NCBI GenBank assembly: GCA_020881915.1
Contig: JAJFPB010000005.1
Span: 1,302,001-1,366,000, forward strand
Direction of reading: 5' to 3'
From: Paramyrothecium sp. XJ0827
Taxonomy: Eukaryota > Ascomycota > Sordariomycetes > Hypocreales > Stachybotryaceae
Length of the DNA: 64,000 bases
The notes under the pieces are model-generated. The model had not been told where the DNA came from. It saw only the letters and a list, made by a program, of their open reading frames with translations, and ran no database searches. Positions 1 to 9,922 of the stretch are shown here, one piece after another. Every line of letters begins with the position of its first letter. Position 1 is the first letter of the stretch. Made by a program: the position numbers and the translations under genes.

Positions 1-2
1 CG

Positions 3-1865
3 GCGACCCGCGTCCTGAGCATCTACAACACCGCCGCAGTCCGTGTGCACGAGTTCGCGAACGCGGGTGCGGCCGAGAAGGGCCAGCGCGAGGGCGGCGG
101 CCTGCGCTGCGATGACTGGGCGCGCGCGGTGGTCAAGGGCGCCGACGAGCGATCGAGCCGATGGCAGCACCTCCTGGTCTTGACCGGCGTGCTGATGGGC
201 CTGGAGGGCAACGAAATGAGAGCCCTGTCCGGCAGCCTCCGTGGCACGCTCGAGCAGGCCGTCGTTGCCGCGGCGAATCTCGCGATGAGCGACAGCCAGC
301 AGCAAGGGCCGCTGGCCCGCGGCTCCATCGTTCTGGCGCTTACATTCGCGATGCCGTTGCTCTCCGATTTCCGCAAGGCCGAGGTCAACTGCAATGCGCT
401 GCTGCCGATAGCCACCTGGGCCGTTACCGGTCCGGAGGGATTCAGCGACGGACAGTTCGTAGCCGCCATCAGCCGCGATATCCAAAGGACACCAGAGAAC
501 CTGTTGATATGGAGCGCCCAGTCGCCCTCGTACCGCCAGCTTCAGCGGATGGAGAGCCTGACCCTGGTGAGCAACATGGGTCCGGTCTCGAAGCTGGTCG
601 CCTTTGCGGTTCAGTCGGCGACCGATTCTCGGGCGGTGTTCGACTGCCAGGACGCTCTTCTCGCACTCACCCACAAGATCATCAATGCTTGGTCAACCAC
701 ACACTTCAGCAGCCTGGACCCCGCCGACGAGGCCACCCAGCTCCATCTCGAAACGATACAAACCACGTGGCCGTTCCTCTGGCAAACGCTGCGCAAGATG
801 ATGTTTGCGACGGTGGTCATGCTCCAGGCTGTCGTGTCACGGAGCTTGCTGGACCCCAACATGTTCACCGACGCAATGGCGCCGAGAGTTGCCACGAAGT
901 CATTGCAGATTCTGCGGAACTTGTTTTTCGTGTCCTCGCGCAACGGCAACAATGCCTTTCAAGCCTACGACTTCGCGTACCTCGCGTCCCTCGACGTCCT
1001 CTCCCGGAGTCCCTCGGCGTCGGAGAATTTCTTGCGAGAAGCGCGAGACTCAGGGGCCGCGGCGCTACGGCCTCATCTGCAGAGGACGCTCAATTTGTTC
1101 TACCTGAATGTCGCGGAGCATCTTCCCTTGGCGCTGTCGACGGATGCCTGCGACGCACTTATCATCAAGCCAGGAACAGCCTACCTAGCTCATGATGGGC
1201 CAATGTCACCGTCCATGGTTGAGCTGTTTGAATCTGCACACAGCGCCGTACTCTCCGTGCTCTCGTGCCCTCAGCATAGCCCACTGACGATTCGAATGGC
1301 GCCCTTCTACATTGTCAAACTCTTCCAATCATTCCCTCGCCTTATATCGGCGCGCCAATTCCGCATAGCATTCAAGACTGTCATGCAAATGGTATCACCA
1401 CCCTTTCCCATTGCCGCAATCGAGCCTCACCTGTCAGAGACACTGCTGGAAATGCTTTGCGCCCAGCTAAGCAACGCTGGGACGGCACCTCTCCCACCAA
1501 GCCCAGACGCCACCTCCAGCGGTGTTGCCGCTGACGAGCTCCAAGAAATGCTCTCGGAGCAGAGCTCGTTGGCCATGGCTCTTGTTGATTCACTGCCCTA
1601 CCTACCACTCCCGCTGGTCGAGGAATGGTTCACCATTGCGGCACAGCAACTGAACAAGATAGAGGACCCTGTGCTCAAGGAGCCTGTCAAGAGACGGTTC
1701 TTGGACATTCTGGTGAACGGAGACTTGGACGTAGAAAGGGCTGCAATAGGAGTGGCATGGTGGGGTACGAAAGGCGGGCGGGAGCTCGTCCTGTCGGGCG
1801 GAGTGCCGGAACCGATTGTGATGAGTGGCGCCATCATGAATGAAGAGCCTTTAAGCAGGCTATAG
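3..1865 (+). CDS. pex8: Peroxisomal biogenesis factor 8 (Pex8), 5'-truncated by the window edge
   Basis: The frame is open from the left edge (codons from base 3) to the stop at 1863-1865, giving about 620 visible residues; the true start lies outside the window. Pex8 is an intraperoxisomal, membrane-associated peroxin that links docking and RING complexes of the matrix-protein import machinery. The protein is helical, without clear membrane spans. It ends in Ser-Arg-Leu, a PTS1 peroxisomal targeting tripeptide, as expected for Pex8, which is itself imported. The C-terminal part around PYLPLPLVEEWF and the RFLDILVNGDLDVERA segment match my memory of filamentous-fungal Pex8. No intron is visible in this part. 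The family assignment rests on recalled similarity plus the PTS1, so it is good but not certain. Confidence 0.8.
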   Translation, partial: ATRVLSIYNTAAVRVHEFANAGAAEKGQREGGGLRCDDWARAVVKGADERSSRWQHLLVLTGVLMGLEGNEMRALSGSLRGTLEQAVVAAANLAMSDSQQQGPLARGSIVLALTFAMPLLSDFRKAEVNCNALLPIATWAVTGPEGFSDGQFVAAISRDIQRTPENLLIWSAQSPSYRQLQRMESLTLVSNMGPVSKLVAFAVQSATDSRAVFDCQDALLALTHKIINAWSTTHFSSLDPADEATQLHLETIQTTWPFLWQTLRKMMFATVVMLQAVVSRSLLDPNMFTDAMAPRVATKSLQILRNLFFVSSRNGNNAFQAYDFAYLASLDVLSRSPSASENFLREARDSGAAALRPHLQRTLNLFYLNVAEHLPLALSTDACDALIIKPGTAYLAHDGPMSPSMVELFESAHSAVLSVLSCPQHSPLTIRMAPFYIVKLFQSFPRLISARQFRIAFKTVMQMVSPPFPIAAIEPHLSETLLEMLCAQLSNAGTAPLPPSPDATSSGVAADELQEMLSEQSSLAMALVDSLPYLPLPLVEEWFTIAAQQLNKIEDPVLKEPVKRRFLDILVNGDLDVERAAIGVAWWGTKGGRELVLSGGVPEPIVMSGAIMNEEPLSRL

Positions 1866-2145
1866 TCGAAGCTACTCTTGTATAATGTCACGCAGTCATG
1901 AATGAAGTCATCTTAGTGCTTCGTGTTCAAACCAGGGCAAACAAGCTGGTCGGAATCACGCGATCAGTTTCTGTGCAAGGTCTCATCGTCACATTGTTTG
2001 GACATGCTTGCGTGAATCGCGATGAGATGACCACAATATTTATTGGAGGCAGAGAACCTGAGTGCCGACTCAGTGACTTCCTTCTTGATCTTGAAACATC
2101 ATACTATACGACCAGATCAATCTTTTCGCAGCTCTCACCTACAAA
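1866..2145. other. Short intergenic region, pex8 3' end to LysM-like gene promoter
   Basis: 280 bp between two genes on the same strand. The last 60 bases before the downstream ATG are AT-rich (ATACTATACGACC, then TCTTTTCGCAGCTCTCACC) and probably form the promoter and leader. No other feature seen. Confidence 0.5.
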
Positions 2146-3711
2146 ATGATATGTCCACTGAGCCTCGTCGGACCCTTTCTCGCCCTGACACTTCCACTCC
2201 TGGCTTCAGCATGTTCGCGCGGTCAGGCCCACAACTGGGAAATGATCGCAGTCTCAACCATGCTGAAGAGCCCGAGCTGGCCGTGGCACTGCCATGCTCT
2301 TTACGTCTGGTCCCAAGGGGATGAGTTTACGACCCTGTACGAGCACTTCCATATCACAGAGGAACAGCTGCGAGAGTGGAACTGCTTCCTGGGCGAGTAT
2401 GATCTCAAGGTCAGGCCGGACGAGAAGCTTTGCGTAGAGGCAACGACAGACTTCCTCCGCAACAAGGCGCATCATGCGGACGACCATGTCAAACATACAA
2501 AGCCTTCCTCGTCAAAACACGCACACGTTACCACATCTGCAACCTGGAGCGGCGTTTTGGATTTCACGACATATGCAATCTATTTCTCCAACCCAGCACC
2601 GACCTCGGAGGAGTCACCAACCGTACGCTACTGGACAACCTATCCCAAGTCTCATTCTACCAGTACAGAGTCACCAACTGTACACTACTGGACAACCTAT
2701 CCTAAGTCTCATTCTACCAGCACAGAGTCGCCAACTGTACGCTACTGGACTACTTATCCCAAATCCGATGACTCTACCGGCACGGGAGGGGACCGGACGT
2801 CAAAGGAAACATCGATTGGGTCTCACTGGACGGCTTACGCCTCGTCATCTACGATATCTACGAAGGAGAGAGTCGAGGACTCTACTTCTACCCCCTTACC
2901 TACACATCAGCAGACTGGACCGACAAGTACGCCTACACGTAAGAGCACCCAGACAACTATTGAATTTCCGGATTTGAGCACTTCCGGCGTTGGAGGGTGC
3001 GCATTTCCTACTGCCACGATTCCTACTGCGAGCACAGCATCATACAGCGTGACAAGGCGGCCGGGAATGAAGAGAAGAACGGAGCCAAGCAGACCTGGCA
3101 GCTCACGGCCAGGCGTACAAGCAAAACCTTTGCGCAAGGGTGAATACTCATTCACAGACAAATGCGATGCAGGTCACGAGGGGGCCGAAGACTGCCGCGT
3201 CACGCTCAACTGCGACAAGTCGGTGCGCCAGTACCCGACGTGCGTGGAGGGCGCGTGCATCTGCGCGGCAATATCGTGCTCGAAAGAGGCGGGTTGCGAA
3301 ACGCTGCACCAGTGCCGCGACGACGATGAGCAGCCGAAGTGCGTGCCGGAGCCCTACGTCTTCCCGGACGTCGAGGGCATATGCGAGTGCGCGGCCCGGG
3401 GCACCGGCTGCCTCTACGCCGACGAGCCGCGCGACTTCTGCCACCGCGAGGTGCGCTGCACGGAGAGGCACTTCTCGAGGTACCCCGAGTTCCCGCGGTG
3501 CGTGTCGTCCGACTCGTGGCTCACGTACCCACGCGGCCGATGCGACTGCCAGCCGGTGTTCTGCAAGATGGGCCGGGAGAGGCCGGGGCGCGCTGCGTGC
3601 GCAGATCTGATTGTCTGCGAGGGAGGCATGAAGCCGCGATGCACAGCTAGGGGCGACGATGCTGGCGAGGATGATGATGATGATGATGGATACTGCACGT
3701 GTGAAGCGTGA
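2146..3711 (+). CDS. Secreted LysM-like protein with tandem repeats and four six-cysteine modules
   Basis: Single-exon gene, 521 aa. Residues 1-22 form a signal peptide (hydrophobic FLALTLPLLASA core). Residues about 53-98 resemble a LysM domain: YVWSQGDEF, then FHITEEQLREWN and KLCVE, fitting the Y.V..GD...I...F.IT..QL..WN..L......LCV pattern of fungal chitin-binding LysM. A Ser/Thr-rich stretch (115-330) follows, likely O-glycosylated, holding three 19-residue repeats (ESPTV[R/H]YWTTYPKSHSTST) from residue 156. Residues 340-519 contain exactly 24 cysteines, arranged as four modules C-x(5-11)-C-x5-C-x(7-13)-C-x(4-17)-C-x-C. The final C-x-C pairs are CIC, CEC, CDC and CTC; an Asp run interrupts the last module. 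Inference: an extracellular, possibly wall- or chitin-associated protein. The LysM call is weak to moderate, and I do not recognise the cysteine modules. Confidence 0.75.
   Translation: MICPLSLVGPFLALTLPLLASACSRGQAHNWEMIAVSTMLKSPSWPWHCHALYVWSQGDEFTTLYEHFHITEEQLREWNCFLGEYDLKVRPDEKLCVEATTDFLRNKAHHADDHVKHTKPSSSKHAHVTTSATWSGVLDFTTYAIYFSNPAPTSEESPTVRYWTTYPKSHSTSTESPTVHYWTTYPKSHSTSTESPTVRYWTTYPKSDDSTGTGGDRTSKETSIGSHWTAYASSSTISTKERVEDSTSTPLPTHQQTGPTSTPTRKSTQTTIEFPDLSTSGVGGCAFPTATIPTASTASYSVTRRPGMKRRTEPSRPGSSRPGVQAKPLRKGEYSFTDKCDAGHEGAEDCRVTLNCDKSVRQYPTCVEGACICAAISCSKEAGCETLHQCRDDDEQPKCVPEPYVFPDVEGICECAARGTGCLYADEPRDFCHREVRCTERHFSRYPEFPRCVSSDSWLTYPRGRCDCQPVFCKMGRERPGRAACADLIVCEGGMKPRCTARGDDAGEDDDDDDGYCTCEA
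2611..2781 (+). repeat. 57-bp tandem repeat, three copies, coding
   Basis: Copies begin at 2611, 2668 and 2725, each encoding the same 19-residue unit with YWTTYPKS at its core. The third copy diverges after PKS. Near-identity at DNA level suggests recent slippage or unequal crossover inside the stalk region of the secreted protein. Confidence 0.85.
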
Positions 3712-3883
3712 GCGAGCTCATCGTGCTCTACGGGAGAATGAGGATGTGAGAGCTGTGCGTTTATGGTCTGAATAAAGGCTGAAGCGAGACGGTGAGCGTG
3801 AGGAATCTGGTAGTGATAGCTGTTTTGACGCTCTGGCATAAAATCACATGGGAAAGAATGAAGCCCATGCGGGGTATTTTCTT

Positions 3884-3939
3884 CTTTTGCTTTTTCCTTT
3901 TTTCCTTTTTTCCTTTTTTCCTTTTTTCCTTTTTTTCTC
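3884..3939 (+). repeat. Polypyrimidine microsatellite, TTTTTTCC units
   Basis: Runs of T interrupted by CC at an 8-9 base period. On the minus strand it opens a spurious Lys/Glu-rich frame. It lies about 170 bp downstream of the LysM-like gene. Confidence 0.85.
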
Positions 3940-5230
3940 GCTTCATTCTTCAGCTTCAAATGGTACAATGACAACAACTTCCGAAACGTGAATACAACAT
4001 TTCCATCGTAAACGCACGAAGCGGGCTAAACATGGAAGAGTCCAACCCGAACCCAAAGTAGCGCACTCCCGCATGGCGGCCCTTCTCGGCATTCCCGGTT
4101 CTCGACCCGGACGGACTCACGGGCTTCTGCAGCTTCCACCTGGTACGCGAGATCCAGCGTCCAGCTCGGCCGGGGTCAGCATCGGCGGGGGGCTCCAGTC
4201 CAGACCCCTGCAGGCCAACTAAAACAGAAGCTTTCCCTCGCCTTGGCGCGACAGGCGGCCGGATGGGGGGGGGGCTTCAGGTTAAGACGCTCGGTCTGTA
4301 TTATTGAGCGGTTGCTTGCTGTTAGTGCCTGGGCGCAGCGGATGTTCTGGAACTGCTATCGAGGCCTCCACTTCAGCTGGGCAAGCACCCCGTCCAAGCT
4401 TGGTTGGCTTGATTGATTGATCGATCGAGATTGATTGATTGCTGTCGCAGCTGTTTGTTGTTGCTGTTGCTGCTGCTGCTCTTGCTATGGTAGGCCTGCT
4501 TTCACATCCGCCACCAAGACCAAGCACGCACGCAACGCACGCATGGCATGGCATGGCATGACCACGAGACAAAACGCAACCAACAATCTTGAACCAGAGC
4601 ACAATCCTGGTTCTAGCAGAGTGGCAGGGACCTAACGAAGCTACCCCGCAACGCAGTCGTCCCTCCATCCAGCTAGCCGGGTTATGACGACGGTCTCGAT
4701 CTTGCATGTGGCTCCCTCCCTGATGAGGCCCCTCCCTCCCCGTTTGCATCACCATGACCGTCACCGTCACCGTCGCGCCCCTCCCTCTTCGCTGGCGGCC
4801 TGTACTGTGTGTCTCTCCCTGCTGCGTGGAGCAGATCCCAATGGGAGGAGGAGCTCGACGCACATACCATAGTAGCTCCGTCCAATCTGATCCTAGCTCA
4901 GCTGGACGGACAATCCGGTTTTTGCCAACCCCAATGTCTTTCATCTCAAGGCCTTGTCTTCACCAGCGGGAGAGGCCCACGCTCCGCAGCACGCCATCGT
5001 CATTCGTCGCCTTGAAGTGGAGTGACACATGTCGTGAGCTTGAGCTTGCGTGCTTCTCGGGGCGATGATCTCAGCTGGCCGTGTATGCTCTGAGCCCATG
5101 GGTGGCCCATCCATTGGGCTGCGCGATCCCACCCAGGGAGACGTCATGCAATTCATTCCCCTCGTGCCGTGGCCCCATTGCGATCGTGGCTAGGAGACCC
5201 TGTGTTGGTTGAGGCTATTGATGGTGTGAC

Positions 5231-5237
5231 TATAAAG
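5231..5237 (+). promoter_or_regulatory. TATA box of the SYGSS-repeat gene
   Basis: TATAAAG lies 115 bp upstream of the ATG and is followed by a C/A-rich leader free of ATG (CAAACACACGCAAG, then CATCCCTCTTCAACC). This layout is common for highly expressed or stress-induced genes in filamentous ascomycetes. Confidence 0.6.
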
Positions 5238-5345
5238 AGAGGCCCTTGGACCGTCTCACCAAATTTGCTTGTAGACAATCAAACACACGCAAGAAACCCA
5301 TAAACACAAACATCCCTCTTCAACCAAACAATCTAATCCTTCACC

Positions 5346-6492
5346 ATGTCTTACCGTGACAACGACAACGTAAGCTCATCCTCCTCTGCACTCATTCATT
5401 AGCTCTGCCCGCTAACACATGTCCTTCAACAGTCCAGCTACGGCGACGACAGCGTCGTAAGAGCTCCCTACAGCTTCGTCCTTCTCCACGTAGCTCCATA
5501 CTAACACCGGCTCCCTACAGAACCGAAGCAGTGACCGTCGTGATGACAACGACTCCTATGGCTCTCGCACCGGCGGTGACAACACCTACGGCAGCAGCGG
5601 CAACGACTCGTACGGCTCAAGCCGTCGCGACAACGATGACAACGACAACTCTTACGGCTCGTCTCGCCGCGACAATGACAACGAGACGACCTCCTACGGC
5701 TCCGGCACCCTAGGCTCTTCCGGCCGCAAGGATGATGACAACTCCTACGGTTCGTCCGGCAACACCTACGGCGGCAGCAACAACGACGATTCGTACGGCT
5801 CATCTCGCCTGGGCAAGACCGACGACGACGACAACAAGACCAGCAGCTACGGCTCGTCCCGTCGTGACAATGACGACGATGAGAACAAGACCACCAGCTA
5901 CGGTTCATCTCGTCGTGATAACGACGACGACAACAAGTTCGGTTCGTCCGGCAACACCTATGGTAGCAGCGGCAATGACGACTCCTACGGCTCGTCTCGC
6001 CTGGGCAAGACCGACGATGACGACAACAAGACCAGCAGCTACGGCTCATCTCGTCGTGACGATGACGATGAGAACAAGACCTCCAGCTACGGCTCGTCTC
6101 GTCGCGATAACGACGACGACAACAAGCTCGGCTCGTCCGGCAACACCTACGGCAGCAGCACCGGCAACACGTTCGGCAGCAGCAACGACGACTCCTACGG
6201 CTCAAGCCGCCGCAACGACGACGACAACGACAACAAGACCAGCAGCTACGGCTCCTCGGACAACACCTACGGCAGCAGCGGCAACACCAACACGTACGGC
6301 AGCAGCACCGGCAACGAGGACTCGTACGGCTCCGGCCGCCGCAACAACGACGACGAGGACAGCGAGAACCGCAAGGGCGGCGACAGCACCTTCGGCAAGA
6401 TCCTGGAAAAGGCCGGCAACGTCCTCGGCAACACGAAGCTCGAGGAGCGCGGCCACGAGAAGCGCGAGGAGAAGGGATACAACGACTACTAA
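5346..6492 (+). CDS. SYGSS-repeat, Asp/Asn-rich disordered protein (possible stress-protective protein)
   Basis: Exons 5346-5369, 5433-5456 and 5521-6492 give 339 aa. The first two exons are 24 nt each and phase 0 (MSYRDNDN and SSYGDDSV); both introns start GTAAG, and the second has an ACTAAC branch site and ends CTACAG. The body is built of SYGSS/TYGSS motifs alternating with RRDNDDDN and KTDDDDNK segments, so it is highly hydrophilic and disordered. Two long direct repeats of about 190 nt begin at 5749 and 5941. The C-terminus changes character (TFGKILEKAGNVLGN, then KLEERGHEKREEKGYNDY), an amphipathic charged tail recalling CsbD- or dehydrin-like small fungal proteins. Function is unknown; a role in stress or desiccation is inference. 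The tiny first exons mean an ATG-to-stop search misses the gene. Confidence 0.8.
5749..6129 (+). repeat. Two tandem direct repeats of 192 and 189 bp inside the SYGSS gene
   Basis: Unit 1 (5749-5940) and unit 2 (5941-6129) each encode GSSGNTYG, a DDSYGSSRLGKTDDDDNK block and two SYGSSRRD blocks. A third partial start of the unit follows at 6130. In-frame copy-number change between strains is likely. Confidence 0.85.
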
Positions 6493-7004
6493 GGGGAGAG
6501 AGAACTCTTGGGGGGGAGCGATTGATGCCTCTGTTAATCATCTGATGACCATGAATGCTGGCTTTCTGCTTGTTATGTAACGTTATATGAGTTGAATTCT
6601 ATATATCCTCACACATCCATGAAACAACGATCTTGAAAGTGGTTGAGAACACTGCTCGAAAGCTTCTGCCACTAGATCTTGAAGTGAATTTGGTGTAGGT
6701 GAAAAGACTCAAGCTGCCCATGTCATTCATCTTTGCGAAGGCACCAGAAAGCTTCATCTTCAACGAAGGAAGGCCTTGTCGTAAAGGAGGTGGTAAAACG
6801 ATGCAGATTTATCATGGTTATCCAGTATATGCCCTCGAGGAATCTAAGAAGAAAAAGACCTATGACACTAATATGCAATCCATATAAGTCCGTCCTCTCA
6901 TCTATTCAAAACTCCTACCTTGCAAAATCGCTTGTTCTGAATGCCACTTATGCCCTGCCTTCTATTCGTGCATGCAAATAAATATCCAGAAAGATTTGCT
7001 TACT
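6493..7004. other. Intergenic, convergent 3' ends of the SYGSS and phospholipase C genes
   Basis: The two genes point toward each other. The sequence is AT-richer than its surroundings and carries no credible reading frame; it probably holds both 3' UTRs. Confidence 0.5.
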
Positions 7005-8974
7005 CTAAACCAACGTCTTCTCAATCTTGACCAGAACCGCACCGTCCGTGACCCTTCCAAAGGTATCGATCAGGTGGATGAAGCGGTAGCCCTCGCCCAG
7101 CCGGTCCAGCCTGACGCACGCCCAAGCGGCCAGGTCATCCTTGCCGATCTCGTCGTCCCTAACGGTGAATCTCACAAAGGTGAGCTCCTCCACGAGACTG
7201 GGGATGTCCCTGAACACAAGCTTCTCGCTCTGGAGGTCGAGGTTCACGCCCTTGTGTGTCCTTGTGCGCTCCTTGTAATCACCTTCTCGCTCGTGTCCGT
7301 CGTTATGGACGTGGCCACCGTGCTCCACCTCAGAGGCATCGACATGGATTTCCACCTTGACGTAAGGTTTGAAGCCCTTAGCAGACTTATCGTCAGGGGG
7401 GAGAGGTATTCCCTGTGCGGAAAGGAATGTGATTGCTAGAGTCAAGTTTTTATGCACGACAGCATTGGGCACATTACTGGCTTTGCTCTCGGGTAGGTAG
7501 CCTAGGAAAGGTCAGATGTGCGGCTCGTTGGGTATGACCAACCTCCACCAGTACGGTACTCACCAGGTGGTTTCAACACATATCCTCCAGTTCCGGCAAA
7601 CATGCCCTCGTTGAGCATCATGCCTTCGTCCGTCTGCTGCCAGTTCAAAGCGACAATCTGAGCACCAGCACCCCAGAAGGGAGCAGGGTTGAGATTGGAA
7701 GACCCAATGCGTAGGCCTGAAGGGTAGGCACGTAGTAGATAGTTCCTATTGTGCTTTGCGAGGGCCGGGTCCTTTTCCTCGACGAAGTCCAGGAACTTCT
7801 TTTCCGCAAGTGAGAAGATGTGCGTGGGCATTGCGGCCTCGGGTTGGTCGAACGACTTGAACGAGACGGCGCGTGCGTACGTTCCCAGTTGGCTGAGTTC
7901 CTGGATGATCTTGGCTGTTTTCTTTTTCTTCCCCTGCTCGGCAGCCTGCCGATCGTCCTCACCACTGTCCTCCTCCACAGCGGTCGCGTTGGGTGGTACG
8001 TACTTGACCTTGACGAGGATCTTCCCGCGGAGCTGGTCTGGGCTGGGCAGCTCCGTGGGTTCGCCGTTGGGGTCGGCGGCCAGGAGGCTCCCCCAGGTCT
8101 CGCGCATGATGTTGACCATGATGATCTGCTGCTCCGGGTTGCAGTGGACCTCGAGACTCACGATAAGTGGCAGGTCGGTAACGGCGAAGGCGCTTTCCTT
8201 GATGGCCACGCAGACATCGCGGAAGGACACCTCCTTTGTGAGGGTGTATCCGTGGAGCACGCGCGGCTCGACAATGGCAACCTCTGGGACATCAGGTGAA
8301 GCGTCACCAGTGGTCGGCGAAGCTGGTGATTTTGCAATGGTGTTATCAATGGTCTTGGGAAACTCCTTCTTGGTAGGGCTTGTCCTGCCCAGCTTCTGCT
8401 TGAGAAAGTCGAGAGTGCCCCGCCTTGTGAACTTGCCGTCGCCGCTCTTCCTCCTCCATGAGCTGTTCTTCTTAGAGTTGGGGTCATCACTGTCGGAGTC
8501 GGAGTCGGAGTCGTCCCCATCCCAGACGTCCACCTCGACGCAGCGGCAGCCCCGACGCAGGACGTTTGTGTACGACTCGGTGGTGCTGTCGCTGGAGAGC
8601 TGGTTGCCGGTCAGGTAGGTGTTGTGGCTGGAGCTGATGAAGTAGCTGGCGAGGGGCCAGGACAGATCTTCTGGCTTGGGAGGGGACGTGGCGGCGCAGC
8701 TGTCCGAAGCCATGTAGTTGAGAAAGCTGGTGAAGTCAAGCTCGGGCTTGGCCAGCAGCAGGCTGCCCGACTCAGATGGGCCGTGACGTTGCACGGATTG
8801 GACGAAGGCCTTGATGTGCTCGTTGGTCCATTTTTGGCCTCCGGCATGGGCATCGTAGATGCGTCTCAGGGAAGCCAGGACGTTCTGGTCGACGGCCTTG
8901 AGAATGCGCTTGGCTTCACTTATGCCACCGCCAGCCTGATTCAGAGGGGCAGCGGGGTTCGCGACGTTGGCCAT
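7005..8974 (-). CDS. plc1: Phosphoinositide-specific phospholipase C (delta-type)
   Basis: Complement exons 8974-7564 and 7501-7005 (62-nt intron, GTGAGT..CTAG) give 635 aa. The enzyme hydrolyses PI(4,5)P2 to IP3 and diacylglycerol in calcium signalling. Residues 1-105 are EF-hand-like. The X domain starts near residue 110 with the ISSSHNTYLTGNQL motif (first catalytic His, about 117) and RGCRCVEVDVWDG. The second catalytic His is in LHGYTLT, about 241. An acidic (DSDSDSDSD) then basic insert of about 70 residues, 154-225, interrupts the X domain. The Y domain (about 355-470) has AVSFKSFDQP, and the intron splits the end of Y at YVLKPPG|YLPES. A C2 domain (about 480-630) follows. There is no PH domain, which fits the short fungal PLCs. 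Confidence 0.93.
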
Positions 8975-9922
8975 GGTGTTGTATAGCTGCTGGTGGGGTG
9001 CCAGTTGCCCCTGATTTCGGTTTGTTCCAGAAAATGTCAGGGAAGGGCAGGGGAAACAAGAAAGTGTAGGACTATGGCTGGACTGCTATGCTTCTCAACT
9101 GTGAGGCGCGAAATGCCGTGGCTAATGGAGGACGATGATGGATGGATGGAAGCACAAGCAAACAGCAAGATGCGGTCGGTCAAGTTGCCTAAAGAGCTCA
9201 AAAGCAGGGAAACGGGCCAAGCTCTCAGCGACCCAAGGCAGTACCTTACCCCTGTCGAGGGAAAGGTACCGGCTACTTGCTCAGCTCCGATGGACGGTCT
9301 AGACTGTCTGCGACCGCCTGCACCGCCACCTAGTCCTACAGCGGCAGCCCTACCAAAGCTGATGGTGTGACGAGGGGACAGGCGGGCTTGACATCTGGAA
9401 GACAAGGTAGATGAATGGCGACAATTTCGGATCATTGGTACAGAAGAATGATGATCAAGGTCCTGCTATGCCAGGTTGCCATGGTTCACCTGCCTTCCCT
9501 ACAGTTCCCTTATCATGACTGACCCTCTTTGCTTTCGTCATTCTTCCAGAACATGGTTGACACGTAGAATGCTACCTTACAAAAAAATGCCAGCTGTTGA
9601 TCCCTGCCGCAGAAGTTCCCGGTACGAAAAGTCCCTGGAACAAATCCGGGGTCCAGGTACCTTACGTCACCTCAAATCCCTTTCCTACGTACATCACGGC
9701 TTTATCTCGAGTGCCTAATCTTTTTCAGACCAGTGCCTGGAGTCATTCCGTCCATATTGGATTTCTGAACATAAAATATTTCACATCGCTGTTTTGCAAA
9801 AAACGAGTTCCGTATATGTCCTTCGTAAGCCACGCCACGCGGCGCCCGATGCAGTCATCGCCGGCCTTCCCAAGTCACATGGATAATGGCCCGTCTGACC
9901 AACCCTTCAATTGCGTGGCCCG
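8975..9922. other. Intergenic: plc1 promoter and NRDE2 3' flank
   Basis: 948 bp between two minus-strand genes. The right part toward 9900 likely holds the NRDE2 3' UTR and the left part the plc1 promoter and leader. Short AGTACCTTACC and AAAGGTACC motifs occur at 9240-9270. No gene seen. Confidence 0.5.

Larger units (their letters stand above)
3712..5345. other. Intergenic region with simple repeats; promoter of the SYGSS gene at its right end
   Basis: No convincing gene on either strand. It holds a pyrimidine tract, a GATTGATT/GATCGATC run near 4410-4440, a TGC/TGT run near 4445-4485, and an ATGGC pentamer repeated near 4540-4560. The last 120 bases carry a TATA box and an A/C-rich leader typical of strongly expressed filamentous-fungal genes. 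Confidence 0.5.

Noticed and set aside
3800..3977. Lys/Glu-rich minus-strand frame
   Set aside because: Product of the polypyrimidine microsatellite only.
4282..4944. 220-codon minus-strand frame
   Set aside because: Low-complexity composition driven by simple repeats, no start context or motifs.
5501..6541. 346-codon Arg/Cys/Ser-rich frame on the minus strand
   Set aside because: It is the exact antisense of the SYGSS repeat exon; it stays open because the repeats avoid certain triplets. Spliced sense gene with TATA box is far better supported.
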